DNA of 64,000 nt from Allomeiothermus sp035760705 (GTDB taxonomy: Bacteria > Deinococcota > Deinococci > Deinococcales > Thermaceae): NCBI GenBank assembly GCA_035760705.1, contig DASTSL010000133.1:1-64000 (forward strand), written 5' to 3'. Both the position numbers and the translations under genes were made by a program. Below the pieces are notes generated by a model. It did no database searches and was not told the DNA's origin. It worked only from the letters and a program-made list of their open reading frames with translations. Positions 8,437 to 16,761 of this stretch are shown piece by piece (position 1 is the stretch's first letter; each line of letters starts with the position of its first letter).

Positions 8437-9174
8437 TCAGTGCGGGGTCATCCCGCCGTCGACGCAGAGGGTCTGCCCGTTGATGTAAGCCGCGTCCTCC
8501 GAGGCCAGGAAAGCCACGGCCTTGGCGACTTCCTCCGGCTTCCCGAAGCGGCCCACCGGGATCTGCTTGAGGTATTCTTGCTGCACGTTCTCGGGGAGCT
8601 TAGCAGTCATGTCCGACTCGATGAATCCGGGGGCAATGGCGTTCACGGTGATGCCCCGGCTGGCGTATTCCTTGGCGACGACCTTGGTAAAGCCGATCAG
8701 CCCGGCCTTGGCCGCCACGTAGTTGGCCTGGCCAGGGTTGCCCAGGATGCCCACCACGCTGGTGATGTTGACGATCCGCCCCCATTTGGCCCGCATCATG
8801 ATCTTCACGGCCTCGCGGGTGGTGTGGAAGATGGCCGAGAGGTTGGTCTCAATCACCGTGTTCCAGTCCTCGTCCTTCATGCGGATGAGCAGGGTGTCGC
8901 GGGCGATCCCGGCGTTATTCACCAGGATGTCCAGCCCCCCCAGGGCAGCGTTGGCCTCGGTCACCAGCTTGCCTGCCGCGTTCAGATCGGATAGGTCGGC
9001 CCCCAGCACCACCGCCTGGGGCGCACCGAGTTCCCTGGCCTCGGCGGCCACGGTCTCGGCGGCTTCTTTGTTGGAGCCGTAGTGGATGGCGACGGCGTGC
9101 CCCCGCCGGGCGAGCTCTAGGGCGATGGCCTTGCCAATCCCCCGCGATGAACCGGTTATGAGTGCTTTGCGCAT
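8437..9174 (-). CDS. fabG: 3-oxoacyl-ACP reductase
   Basis: NADPH-dependent reductase of the fatty-acid elongation cycle. 245 residues with TGSSRGIG at 7-14, NNAG at 86-89, catalytic S139, Y152 and K156 (NYVAAKAG), and the C-terminal DGGM(T)xH end common in FabG. The ATG has GAGGT upstream. It lies between fabD and the second SDR gene. Confidence 0.95.
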   Translation of the reverse strand: MRKALITGSSRGIGKAIALELARRGHAVAIHYGSNKEAAETVAAEARELGAPQAVVLGADLSDLNAAGKLVTEANAALGGLDILVNNAGIARDTLLIRMKDEDWNTVIETNLSAIFHTTREAVKIMMRAKWGRIVNITSVVGILGNPGQANYVAAKAGLIGFTKVVAKEYASRGITVNAIAPGFIESDMTAKLPENVQQEYLKQIPVGRFGKPEEVAKAVAFLASEDAAYINGQTLCVDGGMTPH

Positions 9175-9183
9175 AGATACCTC

Positions 9184-9213
9184 GCTAAACGCTGAAGGCT
9201 AAACGCTGAACGC
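9184..9213. repeat. Iterated AACGCTGAA-type intergenic word
   Basis: Three to four imperfect tandem copies of AACGCTGA or AAGGCTAA between fabD and fabG. Same family as 7203-7231. Confidence 0.5.
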
Positions 9214-9223
9214 AATTTCGGCA

Positions 9224-10138
9224 TCAGGTGTTCAGCGCTAGGCTTTCGGCAATCTCCTGGGGATTCGTCAAACTCTTCGCCTCTACCCCCTCGAGTGTCC
9301 TTCCCACCAACCCAGTCAGCACCTTTCCCGAGCCGAACTCGAGGAACTTATCTACCCCGTGGACCTTCAGGCTCTGGAGGATCTCCACCCAGCGCACCGA
9401 GTGGGTGATCTGCTCGAGCAGGAGGGTTTTGATGTGCGGCGGGTCGGTCTCCGGGCGGGCGCTGACGTTGGAGTAGACGGGGAACTTGGGCGAGGAAAAT
9501 TGCACCTGCTGAAGGTCGTGAGCCAGACGCTCGCGGGCCGGGCGCATCAGTGAGGAGTGAAAGGGTGCCGACACCGGGAGGAGAACCGCTCGAGCCCGGC
9601 GGTTCTTGAGCAACTCCACCGCCTGGTTCACCCCCTCCGCCGCCCCGGAGATCACCGTCTGCTCGGGGCTGTTGAGGTTGGCCAGCTCCACTCCCTTCAG
9701 CCCGGCGATCTCTTCGAGGATGATGTCCAGCGGAACCTTGAGGATGGCCGCCATCGCGCCTTGGCCCACCGGCACGGCCTCCTGCATGTACTCGCCGCGT
9801 TTGCGCACCAACCGCAGGGCATCCTCGAGGGCGAGGGTTCCCGCCGCCACGTGGGCCGTCCACTCGCCCAGGGAGTGCCCGGCGGCGTAGGCGGGCTCTG
9901 GGCCTCCGGCCTCGCGGTAAGCCTGGTAGGCGGCGTACCCCACCGCCAGGAGCGCGGGTTGCTGGTTCGCGGTGAGCTTGAGTTCGTCCTCGGGGCCTTC
10001 CCACATCAACTTGAGGAGTCCGGGAAGGGCGGCCTCCGAGCGCTCGAGGGCTTCCCTAGCCGCTTTAGAGCCCTCGTAGAGGGCTTTCCCCATACCGATC
10101 TCCTGCGAGCCCTGCCCGGGAAACAAAGCTGCGATCAT
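9224..10138 (-). CDS. fabD: Malonyl-CoA:ACP transacylase
   Basis: Loads malonyl groups onto ACP. 304 residues from the ATG at 10138, which has an ideal AGGAGGT site; an upstream in-frame start is 66 bases earlier but lacks one. Visible: LFPGQGSQ at 5-12, nucleophile S89 in GHSLGE, and the partner H194 in APFHSSLM. Family length is normal. It follows fabH by 44 bases that include a short palindromic repeat. Confidence 0.95.
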   Translation of the reverse strand: MIAALFPGQGSQEIGMGKALYEGSKAAREALERSEAALPGLLKLMWEGPEDELKLTANQQPALLAVGYAAYQAYREAGGPEPAYAAGHSLGEWTAHVAAGTLALEDALRLVRKRGEYMQEAVPVGQGAMAAILKVPLDIILEEIAGLKGVELANLNSPEQTVISGAAEGVNQAVELLKNRRARAVLLPVSAPFHSSLMRPARERLAHDLQQVQFSSPKFPVYSNVSARPETDPPHIKTLLLEQITHSVRWVEILQSLKVHGVDKFLEFGSGKVLTGLVGRTLEGVEAKSLTNPQEIAESLALNT

Positions 10139-10148
10139 TCGACCTCCT

Positions 10149-10175
10149 GTAGGGGCGATCCTTGTGATCGCCCGG
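10149..10175. repeat. GTAGGGGCG-type palindromic repeat, half copy
   Basis: GTAGGGGCGATC opens a hairpin GGGCGATC-cttgt-GATCGCCC between fabH and fabD, just upstream of the fabD ribosome site. The same 5-prime end occurs at 42909 in a longer copy. Confidence 0.55.
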
Positions 10176-10181
10176 AGCGGA

Positions 10182-11189
10182 TTACTTGTCCACCCCTTGT
10201 CCACCCCACCACGTCAGCACGCTGGCGGCCCAGGTGAGCCCGGCCCCGAAGGTCACGAAGAGGATGTGGTCGCCATCCTTGATCCGTCCGGCGTCGAGGG
10301 CCTCTTGCAGGGCGATGGGCATCGAGGCGGTGGAGGTGTTGCCGTAACGGTCCACGTTCACTACCACCCGCTCCCAGGGCAGGCCCAGCCGCTCGCGGGC
10401 GGCGTCGATGATCCGCAGGTTGGCTTGGTGGGGGATGAAGAGCTCGATGTCTTCGGGGGTGAGCCTGGCTTTCTCAATGGCCTCGAGGGTGGCGGTGTTC
10501 ATCACCCGCACCGCGAACTTGAAGACCTCGCGCCCGTTCATGTAGGCGTACTTGGCTAAGGCGGTGCCGTCCGGCAGGCGGGGGGCGATACAGGCCATGG
10601 AGAGTTCCTTGGCCCCGTCCCCGTCCGAGCCCAGCACGAAGCTCTTGAAGCCGTACCCCGGCGGGACCCGGCCCACCACGGCGGCCCCCGCCCCATCGCC
10701 AAAGAGCACCGCGGTGGAGCGGTCGTTCCAGTCCAGGATCTTGGAGAGGGCCTCCGCGCCGATGGCCAGCACCTTGTTCGCCAACCCGGCCTGCACCATG
10801 GCCTGGGCCTGGGCCAGCGCGTACCCCCAGCCGGGGCAGCCCGCCAACAGGTCGTAGGCCCCGGCCTTCAGGCCGAAGCGGGCCTGGACCAAGGCCGCGG
10901 TGGCCGGGAAGAGGGCGTCGGGGGTGTTGGTGGCGACGATCACCAAATCCACCCCCTCCAGGGCCTCTCGCCCATGCCGCCGGATCAGGTCATCCACCGC
11001 CCGGAAAGCCAGGGTCGAGGTGAACTCGTCGTCGGCGGCCAGCCTGCGCTCCTTGATCCCGGTGCGGCTCACGATCCATTCGTCGGAGGTGTCCATGATC
11101 GCCTCAAAGTCCTGGTTGGTCATGACCTTGGGCGGGGTGTAGGTGCCGAGGGCGAGGATGCCAATGCCCCCTTGGGCAGATGCGTTCAT
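10182..11189 (-). CDS. fabH: 3-oxoacyl-ACP synthase III (KAS III)
   Basis: Starts fatty-acid synthesis by condensing an acyl-CoA primer with malonyl-ACP. 335 residues. The Cys-His-Asn triad is visible as C118 in DLLAGCPGWGYAL, His in FIPHQANLRI and Asn in the GNTSTAS loop. The residue after the active-site Cys is Pro rather than the common Ala or Ser, and the Gly-Trp that follows replaces Gly-Phe; this could affect primer choice, which is plausible in an organism rich in branched fatty acids. The fabH-fabD-fabG order is standard, but plsX is not beside it. Confidence 0.94.
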   Translation of the reverse strand: MNASAQGGIGILALGTYTPPKVMTNQDFEAIMDTSDEWIVSRTGIKERRLAADDEFTSTLAFRAVDDLIRRHGREALEGVDLVIVATNTPDALFPATAALVQARFGLKAGAYDLLAGCPGWGYALAQAQAMVQAGLANKVLAIGAEALSKILDWNDRSTAVLFGDGAGAAVVGRVPPGYGFKSFVLGSDGDGAKELSMACIAPRLPDGTALAKYAYMNGREVFKFAVRVMNTATLEAIEKARLTPEDIELFIPHQANLRIIDAARERLGLPWERVVVNVDRYGNTSTASMPIALQEALDAGRIKDGDHILFVTFGAGLTWAASVLTWWGGQGVDK

Positions 11190-11199
11190 AACTCTAAAA

Positions 11200-11229
11200 A
11201 GTATACCGGGCCGACCTGTTTGGGCCGAC
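11200..11229 (-). promoter_or_regulatory. Candidate fabH promoter with paired GTCGGCCC repeats
   Basis: TATACT (11200-11205, minus strand) stands 10 nt before the fabH ATG. The -35 region is poor but is covered by two direct repeats of GTCGGCCC (11208-11215 and 11222-11229), 14 bp apart. This looks like an activator or repressor site; no regulator can be named. Confidence 0.4.
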
Positions 11230-11370
11230 CCGGTAACCTTGAACCCGGTTTAGACTTTGCTCGCCTCAGCGTCTACAAGGTGTAGATGGAGAGGGTGGTT
11301 GCACGTGCAGGGATTGCGCTTGCTCCATCCCCGAACAACTTCCCCGCAGACCAACTTACCTTGGCGCAAC

Positions 11371-11553
11371 TTAGACCTCGAGCACCTTTTTCCCGTCGTA
11401 ATACCCGCAGTTGCTACAGACGGTGTGGGGGGGCTTGAGGGTTTTGCACTCGGGGCAGGCCACCAGGGTGGGGGCGGTGAGGGCATGATGGCTGCGGCGG
11501 TTGTCGCGCCGGGCCTTCGAGGTCTTTTTCTTCGGTACAGGGTGCTTGGCCAT
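11371..11553 (-). CDS. rpmF: Ribosomal protein bL32
   Basis: 60-residue large-subunit ribosomal protein. The N-terminal AKHPVPKKKTSK is the classic L32 start, and C33, C36, C46 and C49 form the four-cysteine zinc ribbon. A TTGGAGGA ribosome site precedes the ATG. It sits between yceD and fabH, a widely conserved linkage of ribosome and lipid synthesis. Confidence 0.97.
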   Translation of the reverse strand: MAKHPVPKKKTSKARRDNRRSHHALTAPTLVACPECKTLKPPHTVCSNCGYYDGKKVLEV

Positions 11554-11573
11554 TGCAGTCCTCCAACTTTACG

Positions 11574-11594
11574 AGCCCTGGGGCAGCCAGGGCT
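11574..11594 (-). promoter_or_regulatory. Leader hairpin of rpmF
   Basis: AGCCCTGG and CCAGGGCT (8-bp perfect stem, 5-nt loop) lie between the rpmF promoter and its ribosome site. It could mark L32 or growth-rate control; function is unproven. Confidence 0.45.
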
Positions 11595-11615
11595 GCTTAG
11601 GGCGCACGGCTTGCT

Positions 11616-11624
11616 AGTATAGCA
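11616..11624 (-). promoter_or_regulatory. Extended -10 promoter of rpmF
   Basis: TGCTATACT on the minus strand fits an extended -10 element. It gives a leader of about 55 nt carrying the hairpin at 11574-11594, and implies that rpmF can be expressed apart from yceD. Confidence 0.5.
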
Positions 11625-11664
11625 GACTCGAGGGGGTTTTGTCGCTAACGGGTGCCCCGGACGT

Positions 11665-11717
11665 ATCGCTTATCGCGCATCATCCTTAGTTTTGATAGGC
11701 GATGAACGATAAGCGAT
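11665..11717. repeat. Inverted repeat ATCGCTTATCG / CGATAAGCGAT
   Basis: An 11-bp perfect inverted repeat with a 31-base loop between yceD and the rpmF promoter. The loop contains further GCGATGA-like words. Similar GCGATGAGCG words occur near 1380 and 51541. Confidence 0.55.
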
Positions 11718-11730
11718 ATGGCAGTTCATT

Positions 11731-12267
11731 TCAAACCTCGTCGAGAAACTGCTCGAGCCCGGCGAGCTTGCCGCCTTCGTGGGCCTCTTCGTGACCACAG
11801 TCCACCTTGTTCCGGTTGGCCCCGCAGACCGGGCACAACCCCTTGCAATCCTCCTTGCAGAGCACCGTAAAGGGCATCGCGGTGACGAAGGCCTCGGCCA
11901 GAAAGGGGGAGAGGTTGAGGTCGGGGTGTCCGAAGAGGTAGATCTCCTCCTGGTCCTCCTCAATCAGCTCGAGCTGATCCAGACCCGGTTCGTAGCGGAG
12001 CATGTGCTGAAAGTAGGCCCGCACCGCCGCCGGGGTGGACTCGAGGCAGCGGGCGCACTCCATCATCACCTTCCCGGCGACCTCGCCCGAGAGCCAGAAC
12101 TCGCCGTCCCCCACTGCCGTCACCGAGGCTTTCCAGAGGGTTGGCCCGTCGAGCTGAAATTCTTCCCCGGCGCGGATCGCCCCCTGTATTTCTCCACCGG
12201 CCTCGGCGGTGCCCCCTTCGCGGAGCAGCCGGGCCAGATTAATGCTTTGTACGTCGGGATGGTCCAT
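11731..12267 (-). CDS. yceD: DUF177 (YceD) family protein
   Basis: 178 residues from the ATG at 12267 (MDHPDVQSINLARLL). The family is linked to 23S rRNA accumulation and is almost always next to rpmF, as here. The typical DUF177 cysteines are present: ECARCLE near 75 and a C-terminal set CKEDCKGLCPVCGAN. An upstream in-frame start would place 29 atypical residues across the promoter, so it is not used. A good -35/-10 pair (TTGACC, 18 bp, TACACT) ends 8 nt before this ATG. Confidence 0.9.
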   Translation of the reverse strand: MDHPDVQSINLARLLREGGTAEAGGEIQGAIRAGEEFQLDGPTLWKASVTAVGDGEFWLSGEVAGKVMMECARCLESTPAAVRAYFQHMLRYEPGLDQLELIEEDQEEIYLFGHPDLNLSPFLAEAFVTAMPFTVLCKEDCKGLCPVCGANRNKVDCGHEEAHEGGKLAGLEQFLDEV

Positions 12268-12275
12268 AGCTCTCG

Positions 12276-12305
12276 AGTGTACTCCCTCACCTCCCCTTAG
12301 GTCAA
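12276..12305 (-). promoter_or_regulatory. Promoter of yceD-rpmF
   Basis: TTGACC (12300-12305), an 18-bp spacer and TACACT (12276-12281) on the minus strand. The -10 ends 8 nt from the yceD ATG, so transcription starts at or just before the start codon. Confidence 0.7.
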
Positions 12306-12377
12306 GGAATGTGTGTGGATATGCATAGATGAATAAAGAAGATTCAGACGGCAAAAATCGCTGCTATGCTGGAGGCT

Positions 12378-13292
12378 ATGCGAGCGGACCAAACCATGAC
12401 CAAGCAGATCGGCGTGCTCGGCGTGCCGATGGACTTAGGGGCTGGGCGGCGTGGGGTGGACATGGGGCCCAGCGCCCTGCGTTATGGCCAGCTTCATGAG
12501 GTGCTGGAGAGCTTAGGCCATACCGTGGACGACTACGGCGACATCGACGTGCCGGTGGTGGAGAGCATCCGCCCCGAACACGCGCAAAACGGCATGGCTT
12601 ACCTCGAGACCATCCGTAAAGCCTGCCAGGACACCCTGGAAAAGCTGCTCGAACTCCCCGCCGATACCTTCCCTATCGTGCTGGGCGGCGACCATTCGAT
12701 CGCCATGGGCTCGGTGACCGGGGCCAGCCGGAGGGAGCGAGTCGGGGTGATCTGGGTGGATGCCCACGCCGACTTCAACACCCCCGAGACCTCGCCCAGC
12801 GGGAACATCCACGGAATGCCCCTGGCGGCTTTGTGCGGCCTGGGCGATCCCCGGCTGGTCAATCTGGGCTGGGAAGGCCCCAAGGTCCGTCCGGAAGACG
12901 TGGTGCTCATCGGTATCCGCAGCCTGGATAAGGGTGAGGTGGGTCTTTTGCGCGAACGCGGGGTGACGGTGTACACCATGAAGGAGATCGATACCCTGGG
13001 CATCCCCGAGATCGCCCGGGCCACCGTGGAAAAACTCCAGGGCCTAGCCAAAATCCACCTCTCCCTAGATGCCGACGTCCTCGACCCGGAGGTGGCTCCC
13101 GGGGTGGGAACGCCGGTCAAGGGCGGCCTCACTTACCGCGAAGCTCACCTGCTGATGGAACTGTTGGCCGACGCGGGGATCGTCACCAGCCTGGATTTAG
13201 TGGAGGTCAACCCCATCCTCGACCGGGAGAACCGCACCGCGCAGATGATGGTGGAACTGGCGAGCAGCCTTTTGGGGAAGAAGATTTATTGA
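12378..13292 (+). CDS. rocF: Arginase
   Basis: Mn2+-dependent hydrolysis of arginine to ornithine and urea. The ureohydrolase motifs are all present: GGDHS with its metal His, DAHADFN with the Asp-His-Asp ligands, and SLDADVLDP with the last two Asp ligands; the C-terminal SLDLVEVNP is typical of arginase rather than agmatinase. Length is normal (304 residues from this start). In-frame ATGs exist at 12366, 12378 and 12396. I chose 12378 because a TATGCT box ends 7 nt before it, fitting a leaderless start, but 12396 is also possible. It is divergent from yceD. Confidence 0.92.
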   Translation: MRADQTMTKQIGVLGVPMDLGAGRRGVDMGPSALRYGQLHEVLESLGHTVDDYGDIDVPVVESIRPEHAQNGMAYLETIRKACQDTLEKLLELPADTFPIVLGGDHSIAMGSVTGASRRERVGVIWVDAHADFNTPETSPSGNIHGMPLAALCGLGDPRLVNLGWEGPKVRPEDVVLIGIRSLDKGEVGLLRERGVTVYTMKEIDTLGIPEIARATVEKLQGLAKIHLSLDADVLDPEVAPGVGTPVKGGLTYREAHLLMELLADAGIVTSLDLVEVNPILDRENRTAQMMVELASSLLGKKIY

Positions 13293-13322
13293 TCGAGCCG
13301 CTCGATTCCTTGAGCGATCCGA

Positions 13323-13328
13323 TAGAAT
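13323..13328 (+). promoter_or_regulatory. -10 box of a leaderless hisA promoter
   Basis: TAGAAT, 6 nt from the GTG start of hisA, with no Shine-Dalgarno site between. Confidence 0.5.
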
Positions 13329-13334
13329 CCCCTT

Positions 13335-14036
13335 GTGTGGGTAATCCCTGCCGTAGATATCCAAGGGGGCCGCGCCGTGCGGCTTTTCGAAGGCGACCCC
13401 AGCCGGGAAACCATTTACTTCGAGGACCCCCTCGAGGCCGCCCTGCACTGGCAAAACCAGGGGGCCCGGTTCTTACACCTGGTGGACCTCGATGCGGCCA
13501 CCGGGAGAGGGGAGAACCGGGCCGTCCTGCGGCGGATCGCGGAGCATGTCTCGGTACCTTTCGAGGTGGGGGGTGGGGTGCGGAGCCTGGAGGCCGCCGG
13601 TGAACTCCTCGGCCTGGGGGCGGCTCGGGTCGTGGTGGGCACGGTCGCGGTCAAAGAACCCCGAGTGCTCGAGGCCATGCTGGCCGAGTTCGGCCCCGAG
13701 CGGGTGGTGGTGAGCCTGGATGCCAGGGGTTTGGAGGTGGTGGTCTCGGGCTGGCTCGAGGGCACCGCGCAGGACGTGCGGGATCTGGCCAAGAGCATGC
13801 ACCGGATGGGGGTGAGCACCCTCATCTACACCGACGTCCGGCGCGACGGCACGCTGGCCGGGCTCGACCTCGAGATGATCGGGGAAGTGCGCCAGGCCTG
13901 GCCGGGCTCGCTGATTGTGGGCGGGGGAATCGCCGGCGACGCCGACCTCGAGGGCCTGCAAAGGCTGGGGGTGGAAGGGGCCATCACCGGGAAAGCGGTC
14001 TACGAGGGGCGGATTGATTTGCGGCGGTGGGTGTAG
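13335..14036 (+). CDS. hisA: HisA, ProFAR isomerase of histidine biosynthesis
   Basis: TIM-barrel Amadori isomerase, the fourth step of histidine synthesis. 233 residues from GTG. The catalytic Asp pair is seen in PAVDIQGG (D8) and in YTDVRRDGTLAG in the second half-barrel; the phosphate-binding GGG loops FEVGGGVRS and IVGGGIAG are also present. It lies 42 bases past arginase and no other his gene is near. Confidence 0.94.
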   Translation: MWVIPAVDIQGGRAVRLFEGDPSRETIYFEDPLEAALHWQNQGARFLHLVDLDAATGRGENRAVLRRIAEHVSVPFEVGGGVRSLEAAGELLGLGAARVVVGTVAVKEPRVLEAMLAEFGPERVVVSLDARGLEVVVSGWLEGTAQDVRDLAKSMHRMGVSTLIYTDVRRDGTLAGLDLEMIGEVRQAWPGSLIVGGGIAGDADLEGLQRLGVEGAITGKAVYEGRIDLRRWV

Positions 14037-14142
14037 AGGAGCGGCGGAGGTCGCACGCGGTACGTCATACCTGGAGGGGGCCTGTGGCAGGTGGAAAAGT
14101 TTTTGACCCCAAGCCCCGCGCCACGAGCTACTGGTCCGCTTT

Positions 14143-14181
14143 TGACGTAAGACGTACGGCTATTCTTAGACGTTAGACTGG
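14143..14181. repeat. Iterated GACGTA-type intergenic word
   Basis: Three to four imperfect copies of GACGTAAGACGTACG-like words before the LapA-like gene. Related stretches lie at 14051-14070, 14510-14537, 14593-14603 and 30893-30961. Confidence 0.5.
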
Positions 14182-14185
14182 GGCT

Positions 14186-14503
14186 ATGAAGATCCTCAAC
14201 TGGCTGGCGATGGCGCTCACCCTGGGGGTGATCGGGCTCAGCTATGGTTTGTACCGCCTCGAGCCGATGCTGGTGGTGGGAACCCCCTGGGGAACCCTGC
14301 ACGTGGCCTACCTACTGGCCGGGGGCTTCGCCGCCGGGGTGCTGGTGATGAGCCTCTTTCTGTTGGCCAACTGGTGGGGCTTTCAGCGCGTCTCGCGCCG
14401 CCGGGTGGTGGAACTGCGCAAGCTGAGGAGCGAGGTCGAGACCTTGCGCCAGGCCCACCCCGAGGAAGTAGTACGGATCCCGGATCGGCCCGAGGTGCAG
14501 TGA
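14186..14503 (+). CDS. LapA-domain membrane protein
   Basis: 105-residue protein with two predicted membrane helices (about 5-24 and 40-63) joined by a short loop, followed by a charged coiled-coil tail. This layout and the V-F-W-type end of helix 2 match the DUF1049/LapA-domain family, named for lipopolysaccharide assembly in proteobacteria; its role here is unknown. The ATG is 6 nt from a TAGACT box (14174-14179), so it is probably leaderless. Confidence 0.75.
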   Translation: MKILNWLAMALTLGVIGLSYGLYRLEPMLVVGTPWGTLHVAYLLAGGFAAGVLVMSLFLLANWWGFQRVSRRRVVELRKLRSEVETLRQAHPEEVVRIPDRPEVQ

Positions 14504-14619
14504 AATGCCACACGCGCTACGTCGTACGCCGTACGTCCACAGACTGCTCATCGCCGATCGCGTAATGTAAAAAATCTTCGAGCCGCTCTCGCCGACGTAC
14601 GACCCCTTTGGAGTGTTTG

Positions 14620-16761
14620 ATGATCTGGAAGTTTCGTTCCTGGCCTACACGAGCCGAACTCGAGCCCCTGATGTCCACCCTGGGGATTCCCCCCTTGGCG
14701 GCGGCGGTGCTCTACAACCGGGGTTTCCGCGATCCTAAGTTGCTCGACCCACCCCTGGAGTTACTGCCGATTCGGGGGCTCGAGGAAGCCGCCTGGCGGG
14801 TGATTCGGGCCATCGAGAAGGGTGAGCGCATCCGCATCCACGGCGACTACGACGCCGACGGCCTGACCGGGACCGCGATCCTGCTGAGCGGGCTGACCCG
14901 GCTGGGGGCTAAGGTGCACGCCTTCGTGCCGCACCGGCTGCACGAGGGCTATGGGGTACTGATGAATCGGGTTCCCGAGCACCTGGAAGCCTGCGACCTC
15001 TTCATCACCGTGGACTGCGGCATCTCCAACCACGCCGAGCTGCGCAGCCTGGTCGAGAACGGGATCAGCGTGCTGGTCACTGACCACCACTCGCCGGGCG
15101 AGACCCCGCCCCCCGGCCTCATCGTCCACCCGGCCCTGACCCCCGAGCTAAATGGGGTTCCCCACCCGACCGGGGCGGGGGTGGCCTATCTGCTTTTGTG
15201 GAAGGTCAGGGAATTGTTGGGGCTCGAGGCCCCGCTGGAGTTCGCCGATCTGGCGGCCATCGGGACCATCGCGGACGTAGCTCCGCTCTTAGGCTTCAAC
15301 CGGGCCTTGGTCAAGGAGGGTTTGCGCCAACTGCGCCGCTCGGCCCACCTGGGCCTGCGCGAGCTGGCGAGTCAGCACTGCAAGGACTACACCTCGGTGG
15401 AGGTGGCCTTCCGCATCGCCCCCCGGATCAACGCCTCCTCGCGGCTAGGGCAGGCTGAGCTGGCCCTCGAGATGCTCACCACCGATGATCCCTTGAGCGT
15501 CAAGACCCTCTCCGAGGCCCTGAACACGCTCAATGCCCGCCGCCAGAAGATCGAGGAGGACATGCTCAAGCGGGTCCTGCCGACCCTCGACCACGCTGCC
15601 CCGGCCTACGTGATCCACGACCCGGAAGGGAACGCCGGGGTTATGGGGATCGTGGCCAGCCGGGTCTTGGAGCGGTTTTACAAGCCGGTCTTCATCATCG
15701 CCGAGGGCAAGGGCAGTGTGCGCTCGACCCCCGGCATCAGCGCGGTAGGGGCTTTACGGGCCACCGCTGAACTCCTCAAGCGCTTCGGCGGGCACGCCCA
15801 AGCTGCCGGGTTCGCCATCGCCGAGGAGAACATCCCCGCCTTTCGGGAAGCCATCTACCGCTACGTGGCCCAGCACCCGGCCCCAATTCCCGAGGTCTAT
15901 CTGGACGGGAGCCTCACCGGCGAGGACTTCGCCGAGCTATACGAGGCTTTGCAGTTCCTCGAGCCCTTGGGCCAAGAAAACCCCGAGCCCCTCTTCTACC
16001 TGCGCGGCAGGCCAGAGAAGGTCGCCACGATGGGCGAGGGCCGCCACCTGCGGTTTTACCTGGATGGGGTTAAGGTGGTGCGCTGGAAGGACTCGGGCGA
16101 GAACTTGCCGCAAGCCGAGGTCGAACTGGCCGCCAGCCTGACCACGAGCGAGTGGCAGGGGGAGCGAGCGCTCGAGCTTCGGGCCCTCACCTACCGTGCC
16201 CCGCAGATGGGCGAGATCCTGCCTGACGACGCGGGCTGGGCCAAGCCGGTTCCCTTTCAGAGCACCCTGAATGAAGTTTTGGAATCGAAAACCCCGGTTT
16301 ACGTGGCCCCCGAGGGGGTGGCCTGGTTCGCCGCCCGGGGCGTTCCGGTGGTTCCGGCAGAGGAAGCCGAGGTCTGGTTCAGCCTCCCGGAGTCGGCGGT
16401 TGTCCACCCCGGCTCGGTGCGGGTCGCCCTGTCCGACAAGGCCTTGGGCGGGCTCGTCCCGCAGGTCGGCAAGACCCACTTCCGCAAGGTCGTCGCGAGT
16501 TGGGAGCGGGGCCTGACCCCGAGCGAACCCTGGGCTACGGTGTTTGACGAGCTGGGCTTGCGGAGTCCGGCCTTGGCCGAAGGCGCGAACCTCTACGCCT
16601 CGGCCACCTACCGCCAACTCAGCCTGCGGGCGGCGCTGGGGCGGCGGTTGGGGATGGCCTGTCGGGCCCGGTCGGCGGAGATGTTCTCCGAGGCGCTCGA
16701 GCGCTGGTGGGAACTCGCTGCGAGCCGTCAGGAGGAAGGGCGTGTACCGGCAACCCCGTGA
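14620..16761 (+). CDS. recJ: Single-strand-specific exonuclease RecJ
   Basis: 5-prime to 3-prime single-strand DNA exonuclease for recombination and repair. 713 residues, longer than the roughly 660 of Thermus RecJ, with the excess at the C-terminus. DHH motifs: HGDYDADGLTG (D76, D78, D80), TVDCGIS (D132) and TDHHSPGE (D155-H157); the DHHA1 motif around FGGHAQAAG lies near 390. An OB-like region follows. The ATG at 14620 has GGAG 6 nt upstream; a TTG 12 bases earlier is less likely. The end overlaps the next gene by 20 bases, so the two are probably translated together. Confidence 0.94.
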   Translation: MIWKFRSWPTRAELEPLMSTLGIPPLAAAVLYNRGFRDPKLLDPPLELLPIRGLEEAAWRVIRAIEKGERIRIHGDYDADGLTGTAILLSGLTRLGAKVHAFVPHRLHEGYGVLMNRVPEHLEACDLFITVDCGISNHAELRSLVENGISVLVTDHHSPGETPPPGLIVHPALTPELNGVPHPTGAGVAYLLLWKVRELLGLEAPLEFADLAAIGTIADVAPLLGFNRALVKEGLRQLRRSAHLGLRELASQHCKDYTSVEVAFRIAPRINASSRLGQAELALEMLTTDDPLSVKTLSEALNTLNARRQKIEEDMLKRVLPTLDHAAPAYVIHDPEGNAGVMGIVASRVLERFYKPVFIIAEGKGSVRSTPGISAVGALRATAELLKRFGGHAQAAGFAIAEENIPAFREAIYRYVAQHPAPIPEVYLDGSLTGEDFAELYEALQFLEPLGQENPEPLFYLRGRPEKVATMGEGRHLRFYLDGVKVVRWKDSGENLPQAEVELAASLTTSEWQGERALELRALTYRAPQMGEILPDDAGWAKPVPFQSTLNEVLESKTPVYVAPEGVAWFAARGVPVVPAEEAEVWFSLPESAVVHPGSVRVALSDKALGGLVPQVGKTHFRKVVASWERGLTPSEPWATVFDELGLRSPALAEGANLYASATYRQLSLRAALGRRLGMACRARSAEMFSEALERWWELAASRQEEGRVPATP

